This document shows positions 28,785 to 39,680 of a stretch of DNA of 64,000 bases, piece by piece. The position numbers were made by a program, and so were the translations under genes. The notes beneath the pieces were generated by a model. That model saw only the letters and a program-made list of their open reading frames with translations, was not told where the DNA came from and ran no database searches. The DNA comes from Pseudo-nitzschia pungens (lineage: Eukaryota; Bacillariophyta; Bacillariophyceae; Bacillariales; Bacillariaceae): the NCBI GenBank assembly GCA_037355855.1, contig CM074760.1:2720501-2784500 (forward strand). The letters are read 5' to 3'. Position 1 is the stretch's first letter. Each line of letters opens with the position of its first letter.

Positions 28785-29628
28785 TTCCATTTCCAAAACA
28801 CAAATTGCACTGTGATATGAACAGCAAAGGTTACACCTCAAGTTTGTGAGCCTTCATCGAGTGGTGTGTGGAAAAGTTCAACAGTAGGTGAACTTCACTC
28901 TAGATGGTTCCTTTCAGTTTTATATCTTAGGCCGCCCATTGCACGAGTTTGTTGTTGAGACAACGACACAGCACCTAGATATTCCCACGCGATAACGTCT
29001 GGCCTTCTTCGCACCGGGAAGGTGGGGCACGACAAAAAACATTCTCGTCTGTAACCCTACCCGTACAAGTTACTTACTCGTTAAGATAAGGTTACTCGTA
29101 AGATTTACTATCACTCGTAAGTTACCGGTAAGATCTTACAACACACATTATTTTTCGTTTTTTTTTATTTAAAAAAAAAAAAAAAACAGATTTAAAAAAA
29201 AAATAGAATAAAAAATTGCTTTCTACGAAGTACATGGAACATCACTCCTCTCCGTGACTGAAAACCTTTGTATTTGTTGAATTGTGCCCACCACCACGAA
29301 TTTCACCCGATGCTGCGTGCACCGGCATTACTGTATCCGACACAGTAAAATCAAAACAACAGTCACGAAAGCAAGAACAACGATCCCGCCCGGTGTCGAA
29401 TCGTTTTTGAAATACGAAGTAAGGTTACGAAGTAAATGAATACGAAGTACGAAGTACCAGTACCGTGTACCTGGTACGAAGAGTAGCAATTCAAACTAGT
29501 ACGCTTCATGGCAACAAAAAATTGATCGAAACCCTGCCATCATTCCTTTTCCGCTCAAAGGGACAAGCCTTTTGTTTGACTGTACCGGTAGAACTGTATT
29601 ATCAAATAATTATTACTTGTATTTCACA

Positions 29629-30192
29629 ATGAGTGCTGAAGAGGTTGCGAAGGCATTTGTAGGTCACTACTACAACACATTCGACACAAATGTCGATGGA
29701 CTCGGAGGTCTTTTTGTAAGTTCCTCTCGGATTCGCCAGCGAAGATTTGGCACGCAAACCCCTCGTTCCCTGCTCCTATTCATTGATGCTATCACGCCTT
29801 ATCTCTACGAATATGATTATATCTGACATAATGTATTTGCTTTTTCTCGCTATTACCAAAACGACATAACATCATGGCATCGAAACTATTTGCTCTTTGC
29901 ATTCTCGTAGACTGCCCAGTCCATGATGACGTTCGAGGGTAACCAACTCATGGGATCAGCGGCGATCATGGAAAAAATTAAGAGCTTTGGTCAAACAAAG
30001 CACACAGCAAAGACCATGGATATCCAGCCTTCTTGTGACGGAAAATCCATTGTCATTTTTGTTACGGGAAGTATCGAAATTGGTGCGCCGGGCAATCCAC
30101 TTCACTTCAGCGAATTCTTCTACTTGGTTAACAACGGACCGGGGTCGTACTATGTCCACAATGATATCTTCCGTCTAAACTATGGATTGTAG
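29629..30192 (+). CDS. NTF2: Nuclear transport factor 2 (NTF2)
   Basis: Two exons. Exon 1 (29629-29715) encodes MSAEEVAKAFVGHYYNTFDT plus nine residues. The intron 29716-29910 is 195 nt, GTAAGT...TAG, phase 0. Exon 2 (29911-30192) continues TAQSMMTFEGNQLMGSAAIM. The product is 122 residues, matching the 120-130 residue size of NTF2. Family signposts are the helix FVGHYYNTFD, the MTFEGNQLMGSAAIMEKI motif, the central IEIGAPGNPLHFSEFF strand and the closing YYVHNDIFRLN. NTF2 binds RanGDP and FxFG nucleoporins and carries Ran into the nucleus as a dimer. A GTAAG-type intron with pyrimidine-rich 3' end (TTTGCATTCTCGTAG) supports the model. Convergent with the fibrillarin gene downstream. Confidence 0.92.
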
Positions 30193-30814
30193 AAAAATAA
30201 TAAGCGAAGAATAAACCGGGAGAATGGAGAAACAGTTACCGACGAAATGTGGCGAGACGGCTGGCTAGGTGTTCATTCATTCGTCCAATGTTAGGGACGT
30301 GTACTTTCGTTGGAGACGGTTGCAAAAATTAAGAGGACGCATAGTAAGCTATGAATTCGAAGTTTTTGCTGGTTTATCCGCCTCTACTGATTCTTCCCAC
30401 CGAACAACGATGAGATAACGGGATTTCTGAAGCTGGTTCGAACGACTTGGACTCTCTCACGCTCTCTGTGCCATCAGATCAATGGAAAACGACGACCACA
30501 CGATGTGAGCACCTAAAGAGTATTGTAATACCATGAACTATAATCTACATCCATAATCATTTATGGTCCGAAAACGCCTTGTTCAGGAATAGATTACTCA
30601 TAAAATATACATCGCTAATCTTTTGAGTTCCTTTTCTTCGAAAATACGCTATTATTATTTTATTGATTTATCCCAGAAACCATCCTCTCCTTCGAGAGGA
30701 ACAACGTGACTGTTTCCTTCGTTTCAAGTCTTCTCGCCAACCACGTTTTCAGAGCGCGTGTACTGTTCTGTTTACAACTATTTATCTCCCACTATTGCAC
30801 TATCATACGTTCGC
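30193..30814. other. Convergent 3' intergenic region
   Basis: A 622-bp spacer between the NTF2 stop and the fibrillarin stop. It should hold both 3' UTRs. No gene or repeat is seen. Confidence 0.5.
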
Positions 30815-32118
30815 CTACTGTTTCTTCTTCGTCGGACGATATTCTGCGATTACAACGGCGTGATCTCTCTCATATGGCTCTAATGTCAGTTGTTCCAAAG
30901 GTTTGAAGTTTTCTTTTTGCAACTTGCTTACTTCTCGTCGGAAGACTGCTTCTGGAGCTGCCGTGGAATCGATGCAGCTGGCCTTGATGGCAATTACGGC
31001 ATGACCACCGTTCTTCAAGAAGTGATGGGAATTCAGGGCAACAATACGGGCTTGATCGGGCTGTGCGACGTCAGCAAAGACGCAATCAACCATGCCAACC
31101 AACATGCGGTATTTGAGAGGGTGTCGGGCATCCTCTACAATTGGAATGATGTTGGTTCGCAACTTGGCAACGCCCAAAAGATCGCGTCCGGGACGATGAG
31201 AAAACTCTACAGCATACACGGCTCCATCCTTTCCGACTATGTCAGAAACGTGGGAGACAGAAGTTCCAGCTGCAGCACCAATGTAAAGAACTTTCGAGCC
31301 GGGTTTGATCCAGATATTGTCAACACCGCCCAAAACAGCAGCGGCGACTGTATTTGTGAAAGATTTTGATTGATGGACATAAAATGAGGAAAAGCATGCG
31401 AAAGATCTCAAGGCGGGAACAAAAGCTTTCCGATTCCACACTCCTAACACCGCACAACAAGGCATGCCGAACTTACTTTTCGATCGGAAGGGATTCCATA
31501 CACGGTATTCTGTTTTCACAGCGGCACCACCTGGTTCTGTCGATGGTGTTTCAACGCTGATTCTCTTTTCGCCATATACAGCAACACCAGGCGTGGAGTT
31601 CAGAGTGACCAAGGCATCTTCCTTACCACGGGCTACGAAAATACCCTCGTGGCGATGAGGTTCGACGACGACCTTAGAGCCACCCTTCATTCCTCCTCTG
31701 CCTCCGCGACCACCACTGAATAATTCATTGACCAGATATATCATCCATTAGAGTCGAAGATCAAGTGTTGTAGAACAAAATTTTAAGACGATTAAGAGAA
31801 ATCATCTCACTTACCGTCCACCACGGCCGCCACCTCTTCCTCCGCGGCCGCCACCTCCTCGGCCACCTCCTCTGCCTCCACCTCCTCGGCCACCTCCTCT
31901 GCCTCCACCTCCTCGGCCACCTCCTCGGCCACCACGGCCACCGCCACGACCACCTCTTCCACCACTTCGCAATGCAACAACGACGACACAAACAAAAATT
32001 AGGTCTATGTTCGGTCGTCAATGGAATACATGATTGTCTCAGGATTCGGACTTTAGGCGCTCCATTTGTCTCCAAAGCTGCTTCGCACTCACCGTCCATA
32101 GCCTCCTCTTCCTGACAT
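30815..32118 (-). CDS. Fibrillarin, box C/D snoRNP rRNA 2'-O-methyltransferase
   Basis: Four exons by GT-AG sites and frame: 32093-32118, 31815-31964, 31477-31715 and 30815-31347, giving 315 residues. Introns are 128, 99 and 129 nt with donors GTGAGT, GTAAGT and GTAAGT. The start MSGRGGYGR runs into a Gly/Arg-rich (GAR) domain filling all of exon 2. The catalytic domain has [19 protein letters not shown] across intron 3, then the SAM-binding [20 protein letters not shown]. These are followed by [44 protein letters not shown] and [12 protein letters not shown], all fibrillarin signatures. It acts in the nucleolus with NOP56/NOP58 and box C/D guide RNAs. Introns 1 and 2 split the same Arg codon position (CG|T), making exon 2 (150 nt) symmetrical. 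Confidence 0.95.
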
Positions 32119-33084
32119 GTTTCAGTTATTTGTTTTGTTGAAGGTTGGTATGTTTGATACACGAAAAGCTTCACGAAACGGAAAGGCTGTTTCTCTATTT
32201 GTTCTTCTCGATGATTTGCTTCGATTACGCGATCGCCACAGAAGCAGCTGCTATTGATTGTAACCCCCTTGGTTGAGTCTAGCCGTGATGCTGTCACCTC
32301 TATTTGTCGGAAACCAACCAGCGATGGCCATCACATGTCCCCGGAAAATTGGATATCGCGCATCCATTTTTTGATTGATTCCTTTGTTGAGTGGCTTGAG
32401 TAAGTTCCTGATCGATTCATTCCGTGCGACGGATAGACGTTCCACTGTTGTTAATCACGGTGGGGGTACGTAGTAATAATAGGTAGTATACGTACGTCAT
32501 TCCACCGTGAGCACTACTGCTTGTTTCTCCATTTTGAAAATCATGACTAAGGTTATCGACAGTTGGTAATTAGTTAAGCCTTACGTAAGATTACTCGTAC
32601 GTGTACTTTCGTATCCCATCGTCAAATTCTCTACTAACAAGAGCTAAAATAAGCTTACCGGTACACATGAAACTGAATCATATTCTTCGCTAACATTTTT
32701 TTAAAATCCAACCCGAACACTGTGTGAACATGTAGCATTCGCTTCCATCCCAAAATAATGAGAATAGAAGAACTGGAAATAAATTTTGATTCTAGTCGCA
32801 TTATTCACAACAAGAAGCAAGAAGCAAGAAACAAGATGAACTACAAATTGACGTTGTATGGAACCATCAAACATGATGAATGCCAAATCATATCGGGGGA
32901 AGGTGACGGCAGCAATGTCCAGATTCTAAAAAGATCTATGATAATTTCTGCACCTTGTTGAACTTTGTTAAAAAATCATTACTTCAGTATATTGCACGTG
33001 GGTATCTTAGAAGTCATGCTAATTTAAAACATTTTCGCAACATAAAACAGAGAATATATCCATATTCTTACGCAAAAAGAAACT
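32119..33084. other. Intergenic, nothing recognised
   Basis: A spacer of about 970 bp containing the fibrillarin promoter and, at its right end, the 3' UTR of the CAP-domain gene. It has scattered GTACGT and GTAAG words but no repeat or open frame of interest. Confidence 0.5.
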
Positions 33085-35049
33085 TCACGGTTCTTTTTGT
33101 CCCCTCTCTTCATTTTGTTCCTTTTCTCCAATTTCTTGCTTCGGTATATATTGATGTGTGAGAGTATCAGTAAGAGCCAATTCCAAGCGTTCGCTAAACA
33201 GTTGGCACATGTACAGTTGTCCATCTTCACCTTTGCATGTGCCGACTCCAAAATCTTGAAAATATGGATTCAAAACATTTGCCCTTTCTCGTCCCTTCTT
33301 TTCAAGCATTATTGATCGGTGGATTGACCGAATGGACTCTCCCCGAAGAACATTTCCCACATAAGTCGTTTGGAGAGAATTCAATCCATTTGATTTCGCC
33401 ATCTCCTCGGCAGTCTTCCTAGCCAGTTCATCCATTGCGATATTCCGGGTAAGCGGTCGAAGCCCTCGCTTCATGCGTTCTCGATTTATCAGCACGTGGT
33501 TGCTCGCAAAGTAGGAAGTACTGTGAATTTCTTCCTCTTTATACTGCACAAGCTCGACAAATGAGTCCTGTTTGCCTCTCCGTCCCATTTCACGAGTCAG
33601 CAACATGCTCGCGGCCCGTCGAATCGCTGGTCTTGTATGTTCACTATCTGACAGGTTATCTTTCTCTTCATTGCCTTCGTCGCTCTCGAGATTCTTCAAT
33701 CTTTGAACTGCTCGAGCCATGCCTGGATCCAGGCTCTTGTTTCTTTTCACTTTGTGTCTCATCAGTTCATCTTCGGTATTTGAATAGCACTGTTCGTCAT
33801 TCAAAAACTGTTCTTCGAAGCGTTCCCTCAACGACCGCCTGGGTATGGACGGAGTTTTGTCGGTAGATCCTCCGGAAGATTCTGACTTTTGAACCCTTGA
33901 AGATCGGTACGATCGCGGTTTCCTTGAATATCCTTCACCGCCTGTTTGTTTTCTCATCGGAGCACTCGCTACACTTCGAGGTTCTCTCCTTCTGGGTCTT
34001 TCCTCGGCATCACGTTCTAGCATCGCTCCAAGCAAGCCATCGCTATTGTTATTATCAGCTGCAGATGCTGATCGCCGCGAAGATCTTGTGCTCCTGGAGA
34101 GCCGCCCGGGACTGTCCGCTCTTTTCTTCAGTCTCCCGGGACTTTCTGTCCTTTTTTTTAATCTTCCAGGGCTATCTGCTCGGTTCTTTAATCTACCTGG
34201 ACTCTCGGGTCGTTTTTTCAGCCTTCCGGGACTCTCGGGTCGATTTTGGAGCATACCACTACCGTCAACTTTCTTCTTCAATCGCCCAGGGCTTTCGGGA
34301 CGTTTCTTCAGCCTACCAGGACTTTCGGCTCGTTTTTTTAACTTACCAGGGCTCTCTGCTCGCTTTTTCAACCGACCAGGGCTTTGCGATCTTTTCCTCA
34401 GCCTGCCAGGGCTTTGCGGTCTATTTTTGGAAGAAGTGCTGCGTTCACCTTGACTGATGTCTAGCTCACCAATTTTCTTCTTGAGTCGACCCGGGCTTGC
34501 ATGTCGCCTTTCGGATGCATCGTCATTTCCATCATCGGTACGATTGCTTTCCTGGTGCCCTCGCATACTCAATCTCGTTTTCGACGCGCCAGGGCTTTTC
34601 GATCGAGCTCGTCTCAAAATTCCTGGACTAGCGGCTCGTACGGCCCTGTCAAACAATTTCTTTGCGCTATTTGCTACACTTTTGACGGAGTCAGGCGATC
34701 CGGGCGGGTTTCCTCCCTCATCGTTCAGGGAATACTCGCCGTATTTTCCGTTCTTTTTATCGTTTAGAAGTAAGTCGCTGGTTGCACTCCTAGAACCTCT
34801 GCGCTTCGGTTTTTCGTTCGCCGATGAAGCGACGTGTTTTTTCCTCCCCGACCTGGGGCTTCGGCCATTTGGAAATCTACCGCTGTCACGACGCGCACCT
34901 CCAGGAATATCATCGTAGTCGTGGCTGTTGTCGTCCGAAGATATATATTTATTCAGGGAAGCGGTTATTTCGGATCTCTGATTAGCCTCCTGAGAATAGC
35001 TACTATCGGCAGTAGATGACGTATGAGAAGTCTTTTCCGATGTCTTCAT
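33085..35049 (-). CDS. CAP/SCP-domain protein with SPGRLKK decapeptide array
   Basis: Protein of 654 residues with no signal peptide or membrane segment. Residues 1-180 are polar and disordered, with earlier SPG motifs at 141 and 152. Residues 211-320 are eleven consecutive ten-residue units of type SPGRLKKRxE (variants KLKK, RLRK and one degenerate GSGMLQNR). Each SPGR/SPGK fits the S-P-x-K/R consensus for cyclin-dependent kinases, and the array is strongly basic. Residues 330-480 are basic and Ser-rich. Residues 515-618 resemble a bacterial-type CAP/SCP domain: NHVLINRERMKRGLRPLTRN, MDELARKTAEEMAKSN, NVLRGES and ERANVLNPYFQDFGVGTC ending QLYMCQLF. The His usually present before NVL is not visible (KGRERANVL). 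The function is unknown; nuclear or chromatin location is inference from the basic S-P-x-K/R array. Confidence 0.78.
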   Translation of the reverse strand: MKTSEKTSHTSSTADSSYSQEANQRSEITASLNKYISSDDNSHDYDDIPGGARRDSGRFPNGRSPRSGRKKHVASSANEKPKRRGSRSATSDLLLNDKKNGKYGEYSLNDEGGNPPGSPDSVKSVANSAKKLFDRAVRAASPGILRRARSKSPGASKTRLSMRGHQESNRTDDGNDDASERRHASPGRLKKKIGELDISQGERSTSSKNRPQSPGRLRKRSQSPGRLKKRAESPGKLKKRAESPGRLKKRPESPGRLKKKVDGSGMLQNRPESPGRLKKRPESPGRLKNRADSPGRLKKRTESPGRLKKRADSPGRLSRSTRSSRRSASAADNNNSDGLLGAMLERDAEERPRRREPRSVASAPMRKQTGGEGYSRKPRSYRSSRVQKSESSGGSTDKTPSIPRRSLRERFEEQFLNDEQCYSNTEDELMRHKVKRNKSLDPGMARAVQRLKNLESDEGNEEKDNLSDSEHTRPAIRRAASMLLTREMGRRGKQDSFVELVQYKEEEIHSTSYFASNHVLINRERMKRGLRPLTRNIAMDELARKTAEEMAKSNGLNSLQTTYVGNVLRGESIRSIHRSIMLEKKGRERANVLNPYFQDFGVGTCKGEDGQLYMCQLFSERLELALTDTLTHQYIPKQEIGEKEQNEERGQKEP

Positions 35050-36371
35050 GGCTACTTCTCGCTTTGAATTCGGGTATGCACTTTAAATTTCGGTTATCGC
35101 TGATGATCTGTGATTGCGGACAAGCGTCTCTGCCATTCTGATGAAACTTGTTGTTAGTGAATCAGAACGGAGAGTGCTGCGATTTCAGCATTCTGCTCCG
35201 CGTCGGAAATCAGATCGTTATCGCTTGTCGAAGGCGAATTGATGATCAGTCACTATCGATTCGATCGCGAAAGAGGTCTGTCTCAGATGTTTCGATTGAT
35301 TTGATATAAAGTCAACTGCCTATCGACAGTGTGTTTATAGGTGCAACAAATGACGCTCGTGTTAATCTGTTCTGATAGTGTCGAAAGATATATTCCCCTT
35401 GTAGTAGGACAGGAGAGCAATCTACCGAAAAAGCAATACGAGGTTTATCGTTTTTAGATCGTTTAAGAGCGGTTCCCGCTACAGCTATTCTTCTGCTGCA
35501 AGCAACGCAGGATGTTTTGCGCAAACAGAGATTGAGCAACCTTACGGTAAGTTAACCTTACAGTTAGTTTCAAGTCTTGAGTTGTACATTCGTCTCCTCC
35601 TTTTTTGTCTTTTCTTTGTTAATATTTATGTCATGACATTCTTTGACGATAGTAGGAATGTGTATGAGCCCTTTAGCATCTTAACGGAGAATGACCTCAA
35701 ATTCAATGAGGCACTTTGTCGACAAAATCTCTTGCAATCAATGACCCTACCAGTAATCTTAGGGTGGTTACGGATACTACACAACTTAAAACTCAACGAG
35801 TAAGGTTAGAATCACTCGGCTACATGGCGTAGTGTACAGAATTGGTAAATACGTACCGTAGTATCACCTACAGCGTTTATTTTTTATTTATTTCCGTGAA
35901 ACGGAAAGAACAATAATGAGAGCCATTGGAAGGGCTATTCCTTTCGTTCACGCAGGAACGATTAGCGCAATAACATATTTTGAATACAGTTCGAACGCCA
36001 CTATGAGTTAAACTTACCGTAACTTACACCGAAAACAACAAAGGATGCATTTTCCATCAGAATAAATCTCTCCCTAAAAAAAAAGGAGGTAACTTACTGG
36101 AACGGTAGCTGTTGCTAACGGTACATAATACGACGGTACATAATACGTAGTAGAAAAGATGATTGTTTGGACTACTGTAGGCTTTCTTCTAGTTTCAGTG
36201 CTCATTTACAGCAACAAGTACAACGTACGGTACGTCAGGTTACTGTACCAATGAGTCGATCATAGTTAACAGAAAGGACTATGAGTAGGTTACCGGTAAC
36301 TTACTGCTGCTACCGGTTTATTATCATGTTCTTTTTATGGACGGTTTATGTCACTATTAGTAACGGAAGGG

Positions 36372-36455
36372 ATGTAATTTGGTAACGAAAAATTAGTATG
36401 TCCTCTGCCCGCAATGTAATTTGGTAACGAAAAATTAGTATGTCCTCTGCGGGCA
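36372..36455 (+). repeat. 42-bp tandem duplication
   Basis: Two adjacent, nearly identical copies beginning ATGTAATTTGGTAACGAAAA (at 36372 and 36414). They differ only near their ends (CCCGCA versus GGGCAA). Confidence 0.9.
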
Positions 36456-37046
36456 AGCCGAAAAACCATGCCGGCTCAATGCTGTCACTCGAAAACACAC
36501 AGTTTTTGGCCCAATTTCTGTATTCGAGAGCTTACTAAGGGAAGAATAAGCAAGATTGTTTAAAAGTGAATATAGAGCATTGTAGAGTAGAGTGTTAGCT
36601 AACAGACGATGTCTTTACTTTGAACAGAGGTGGTGTATGCAAGGAAATACTGCAAAAAGCAAAAATGCTGTCACTCCACTTGATCCATTATGGTAAACGT
36701 GATCCATTTTAGTTTTTCACGGGTACGAGTATCGGTAAGGATTACCGGTAGAGCAGTATTGAATTATTTTTTCGAGTGGAAAGGAAAATGGGGGTGAGAT
36801 GCTTCTGGTATGGTAATCTTACGTACGAAACGTAAGGGATGATGATTGATTCACAGAGTGGTGCTCCACTGGCGCCGTACGGTAAAACCTTAGAGGATCA
36901 TTGCATTGAGTCTGCGGGAATTTATCATTTTCACGAAAGTAGTACAAATATTTGCCAAAATGAACGAGTTGCTCTTAAAAATTACTATTGCCCCCCTTAC
37001 CGTTTCTCCCTAAAAATAAAAAACTCCTGCAGCTGAGGGAAAAAAA

Positions 37047-37086
37047 TTCCCGCAGCCCACAAAAACAAAATTGGTGGCTGCGGGAA
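37047..37086. repeat. Small inverted repeat (11-bp arms)
   Basis: Arms TTCCCGCAGCC (37047-37057) and GGCTGCGGGAA (37076-37086) are perfectly complementary around an 18-nt A-rich loop. The same GCAGCC/GGCTGC word forms the core of the larger foldback at 37325-37421. Confidence 0.8.
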
Positions 37087-37324
37087 AGAAAAAAAATTCC
37101 GGCAGGCTGCAGGAAAGTTCGAAAAACTGGACCAGCTTATCAAAAAATTGGATCAGGCTTTAATAAACTGAAGTAAGCTTAAATAAATTGGATCAAGGCT
37201 TAGATACACTGGAGCAAGCTTATCAAACAAATTGGAGTAGCGGCGTTCAAATGTACTAGTATTACGTAGCACTACACTCAACCGTTCCGGTAGAGTTAAA
37301 AATATTCCTGCAGTGTTAAAAACA

Positions 37325-37421
37325 TTCCCGTAGAAGCAAAGAAATGAAAAAAATTCCGGCAGCCACCAATTTTGAAATTGTTGGCTGCGGGAATTTTTTT
37401 CCTTTTTTGCTTCTGCGGGAG
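37325..37421. repeat. Foldback element (about 47-bp arms)
   Basis: Left arm starting TCCCGTAGAAGCAAAG (to 37373) is complementary with few mismatches to the right arm from 37375 ending TTTGCTTCTGCGGGA, with essentially no loop. This makes a near-continuous hairpin of about 97 bp. Single arms of the same family (GCTTCTACGGGAGCG) recur at 37412-37490. Confidence 0.8.
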
Positions 37422-37490
37422 CGTTTTATGCTTCTACGGGAGCGTTTTCTGCCTCTGTGGGAGCATGAATTGCTTCTACGGGAACAACAC
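37412..37490 (+). repeat. GCTTCTACGGGAGCG tandem units
   Basis: Four degenerate units of about 20-24 bp (GCTTCTGCGGGAGCG, GCTTCTACGGGAGCG, GCCTCTGTGGGAGCA, GCTTCTACGGGAACA) follow the foldback and share the word that forms its outer arm. Confidence 0.7.
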
Positions 37491-38756
37491 ATGTTTTTTG
37501 GAGGACCAACTGTAGGAAAATAATTTCCCGCAGACTCATTATGCGGAAGTCGAGAACGTTAATTAATTGAAAAAGTTTGTAAGTTAATTATCGTAACTTA
37601 CGGTAAATTACGGTAAGGTAAGCCTTACTTTTCGATACAGTGGTCGCGATTTCAATAGGGTACGAATCATGAATAGGTACGGTACGTGTACGGTCGGAGT
37701 TATTTTTCCAAAACTGAAAATACGAAAAATTGAAACTCTCTGAGCAAACTGATCAACAAGCAATAATGGGCAAAATGAGCGACATGAAAACTTTCAGGCC
37801 AGTGGTCTCTGATGCTACTAAGAATGCCTTGCATGGGAACGAACAAGAAATTGTTGTCGGAGACTCAGAAAAAAGATGACCAGGTGGAACAGACTATGGA
37901 GAATTGGAAGCAAAGAGCGCAAAAGCCAAAACTGTTGTTCCCTCACCACGAAGGCCACCAAGAGATTGTAATAGTGAACCCCTGAAAGATATTCTTGCAA
38001 TCGTTTGGTGCCACAAGAAGAATAGCTAAAATTCTACTCACTGCAAAGTGCAATAATAGTATCACCAACCACATCAAGACCAATGATATTCCTCAATGAT
38101 CATTAATTTATGAAAAGCAATTCAATTACTTGGGAAAGGATGACAATTTGTGACAAGGTTGCACTTTACAAAGTTGATGCCAAATCTAAATCATAGGTAA
38201 AAAACTATACATCCTACTAGTACTAGTAGTTCGTATTAATAATACTTGGTACCATATCCATTTTCGAGGCATGCCGTTCTAATTATTTTATTATGAACCA
38301 ATGAGATATCTACATGAAATCAAGGAAAGAAGGCTACCGGTACCGATGCATTGCCATGTGAGATCTGAACCGATCTAGAATGATTACAAAAAAATTCATG
38401 ACACAGAGTCGTCGTCGAGACTATAATCTCGATTTGTACCCCAAAAATATCTCCAACACAGGTTTGGAATGGACGCAATTCGGAATGATGCATGTGAAAA
38501 ATTATTGTTATTTGGAAGAAAAGGAGTATTTGATATTGCTCTGAAGTTCTTTCCAATTTAAAAGATAAAAATGACGCAGGTTTATCAGCTAGGTTTCACG
38601 ATCGTCTGCTCATTGTGTCTGCTGATGTGAGGGTGTGTACAAATGGCGTTTTCGTCATACGCAGAAAAAAATTGGAAACGGATGCAACTTTTCACTTTTT
38701 GGGTTGTCACTTTTTGGGTTATATCAGGCAACTCGAATACTGAATGCATGTCGACG

Positions 38757-39646
38757 TCATGAAAAAGTACTTTTTTCGTTTGGAGCGTCTTCGGCAGATT
38801 CCGGAGACACGACTTTTGCACGAATGAACTTCTCGACTCCCATCAGGCTTGGTTGCGCATTGTGTACTATGTCGCCTCTCGCATATGGGTTGTGGCCCTT
38901 ATCCTTGCTAGTCTTTCCCTTTCGATTACTGCATTTGATTTGCAAAACCAAATCTGGTTCGGTTCTTTGAAACAAAGGGTGATGGAAACAGTCGGTTCCG
39001 GTGCCGCTTGTCAATCGTATGAATCCCCATCGGTGAAGTTTTCGGACGAAACTCCCATATTTTGATTGTTTAAACTTCCGATCGAGAATTTCCGTGCAGA
39101 ACAAATCGGGATCCACAATAACAAAAGACTTTCCGTCCGGAAGCCATTCAAATGCATCGTCGTTCGAATGGCCCTCCATCACCATTGCCTCCCAGAGCAG
39201 TTTCGGAAAGGGTTTGGGTTCCCGCTTCTTCTCGGCTTTTCGCATCATTGGCGACGGCTCGATTGAGAGGCCATCATCGACGCTGTTGTTGCTGCTCATG
39301 TTGTTTTGGCTGTTGCTGCTCTGGCTGTTGTTGTCACTAACTTGGTTATAGTACTTGTTCTCAGCGTAGCTGTTCTTTCTGTTAGCTATTTGCTGGCATT
39401 GTAGCAATGCGAATTGCTGCTGACGAATCGTGCGTTGCTGCTCAGAATCTAGGGGAATTTCTTTATTTTCGAGGAAATCCATCTGCAGCGGCTGCATCTG
39501 GTGATTCATAGCCGGCATGGTTCGCACATCCGGTAAGGAGTTGTCGTCCATGCGCAGTTGCGGCATATCTGGCATTTGACCCACTTTTTCAGCACAGTAT
39601 GTCGCAGCGTTCAAAGATGTTGTGTTATTTTCCCCGTTGCTGCTGC

Positions 39647-39680
<34 letters not shown>

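Larger units (their letters stand above)
26520..29628. other. Gene-free 3.1-kb region with repeats
   Basis: No gene is supported. It contains TACCGGTA-rich DNA (27040-27250), plain AT-rich spacer (27250-28030), a dispersed repeat (28040-28530) with an internal 13-bp tandem array, an ACT/AGT palindrome (28750-28784) and long A-runs near 29160-29215. The last 200 bp should be the NTF2 promoter. Confidence 0.5.
35050..38756. other. Gene-poor 3.7-kb region with foldback repeats
   Basis: No gene is supported; open frames are short and unlike known families. It contains a 42-bp tandem duplication (36372-36455), several hairpin-forming blocks (37047-37086, 37325-37421), CTTCTACGGGAG-type repeats (37412-37490) and degenerate AAACTGGATCAAGCTTA-type repeats (about 37120-37225). 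The part near 35050-35350 should be the promoter of the CAP-domain gene. Confidence 0.5.

Noticed and set aside
31807..31995. Frames rich in Val/Glu/Ala or Trp/Arg over the fibrillarin GAR exon
   Set aside because: They are the other two readings of the GGN-rich exon; the GAR reading joins exactly to the fibrillarin exons on both sides.
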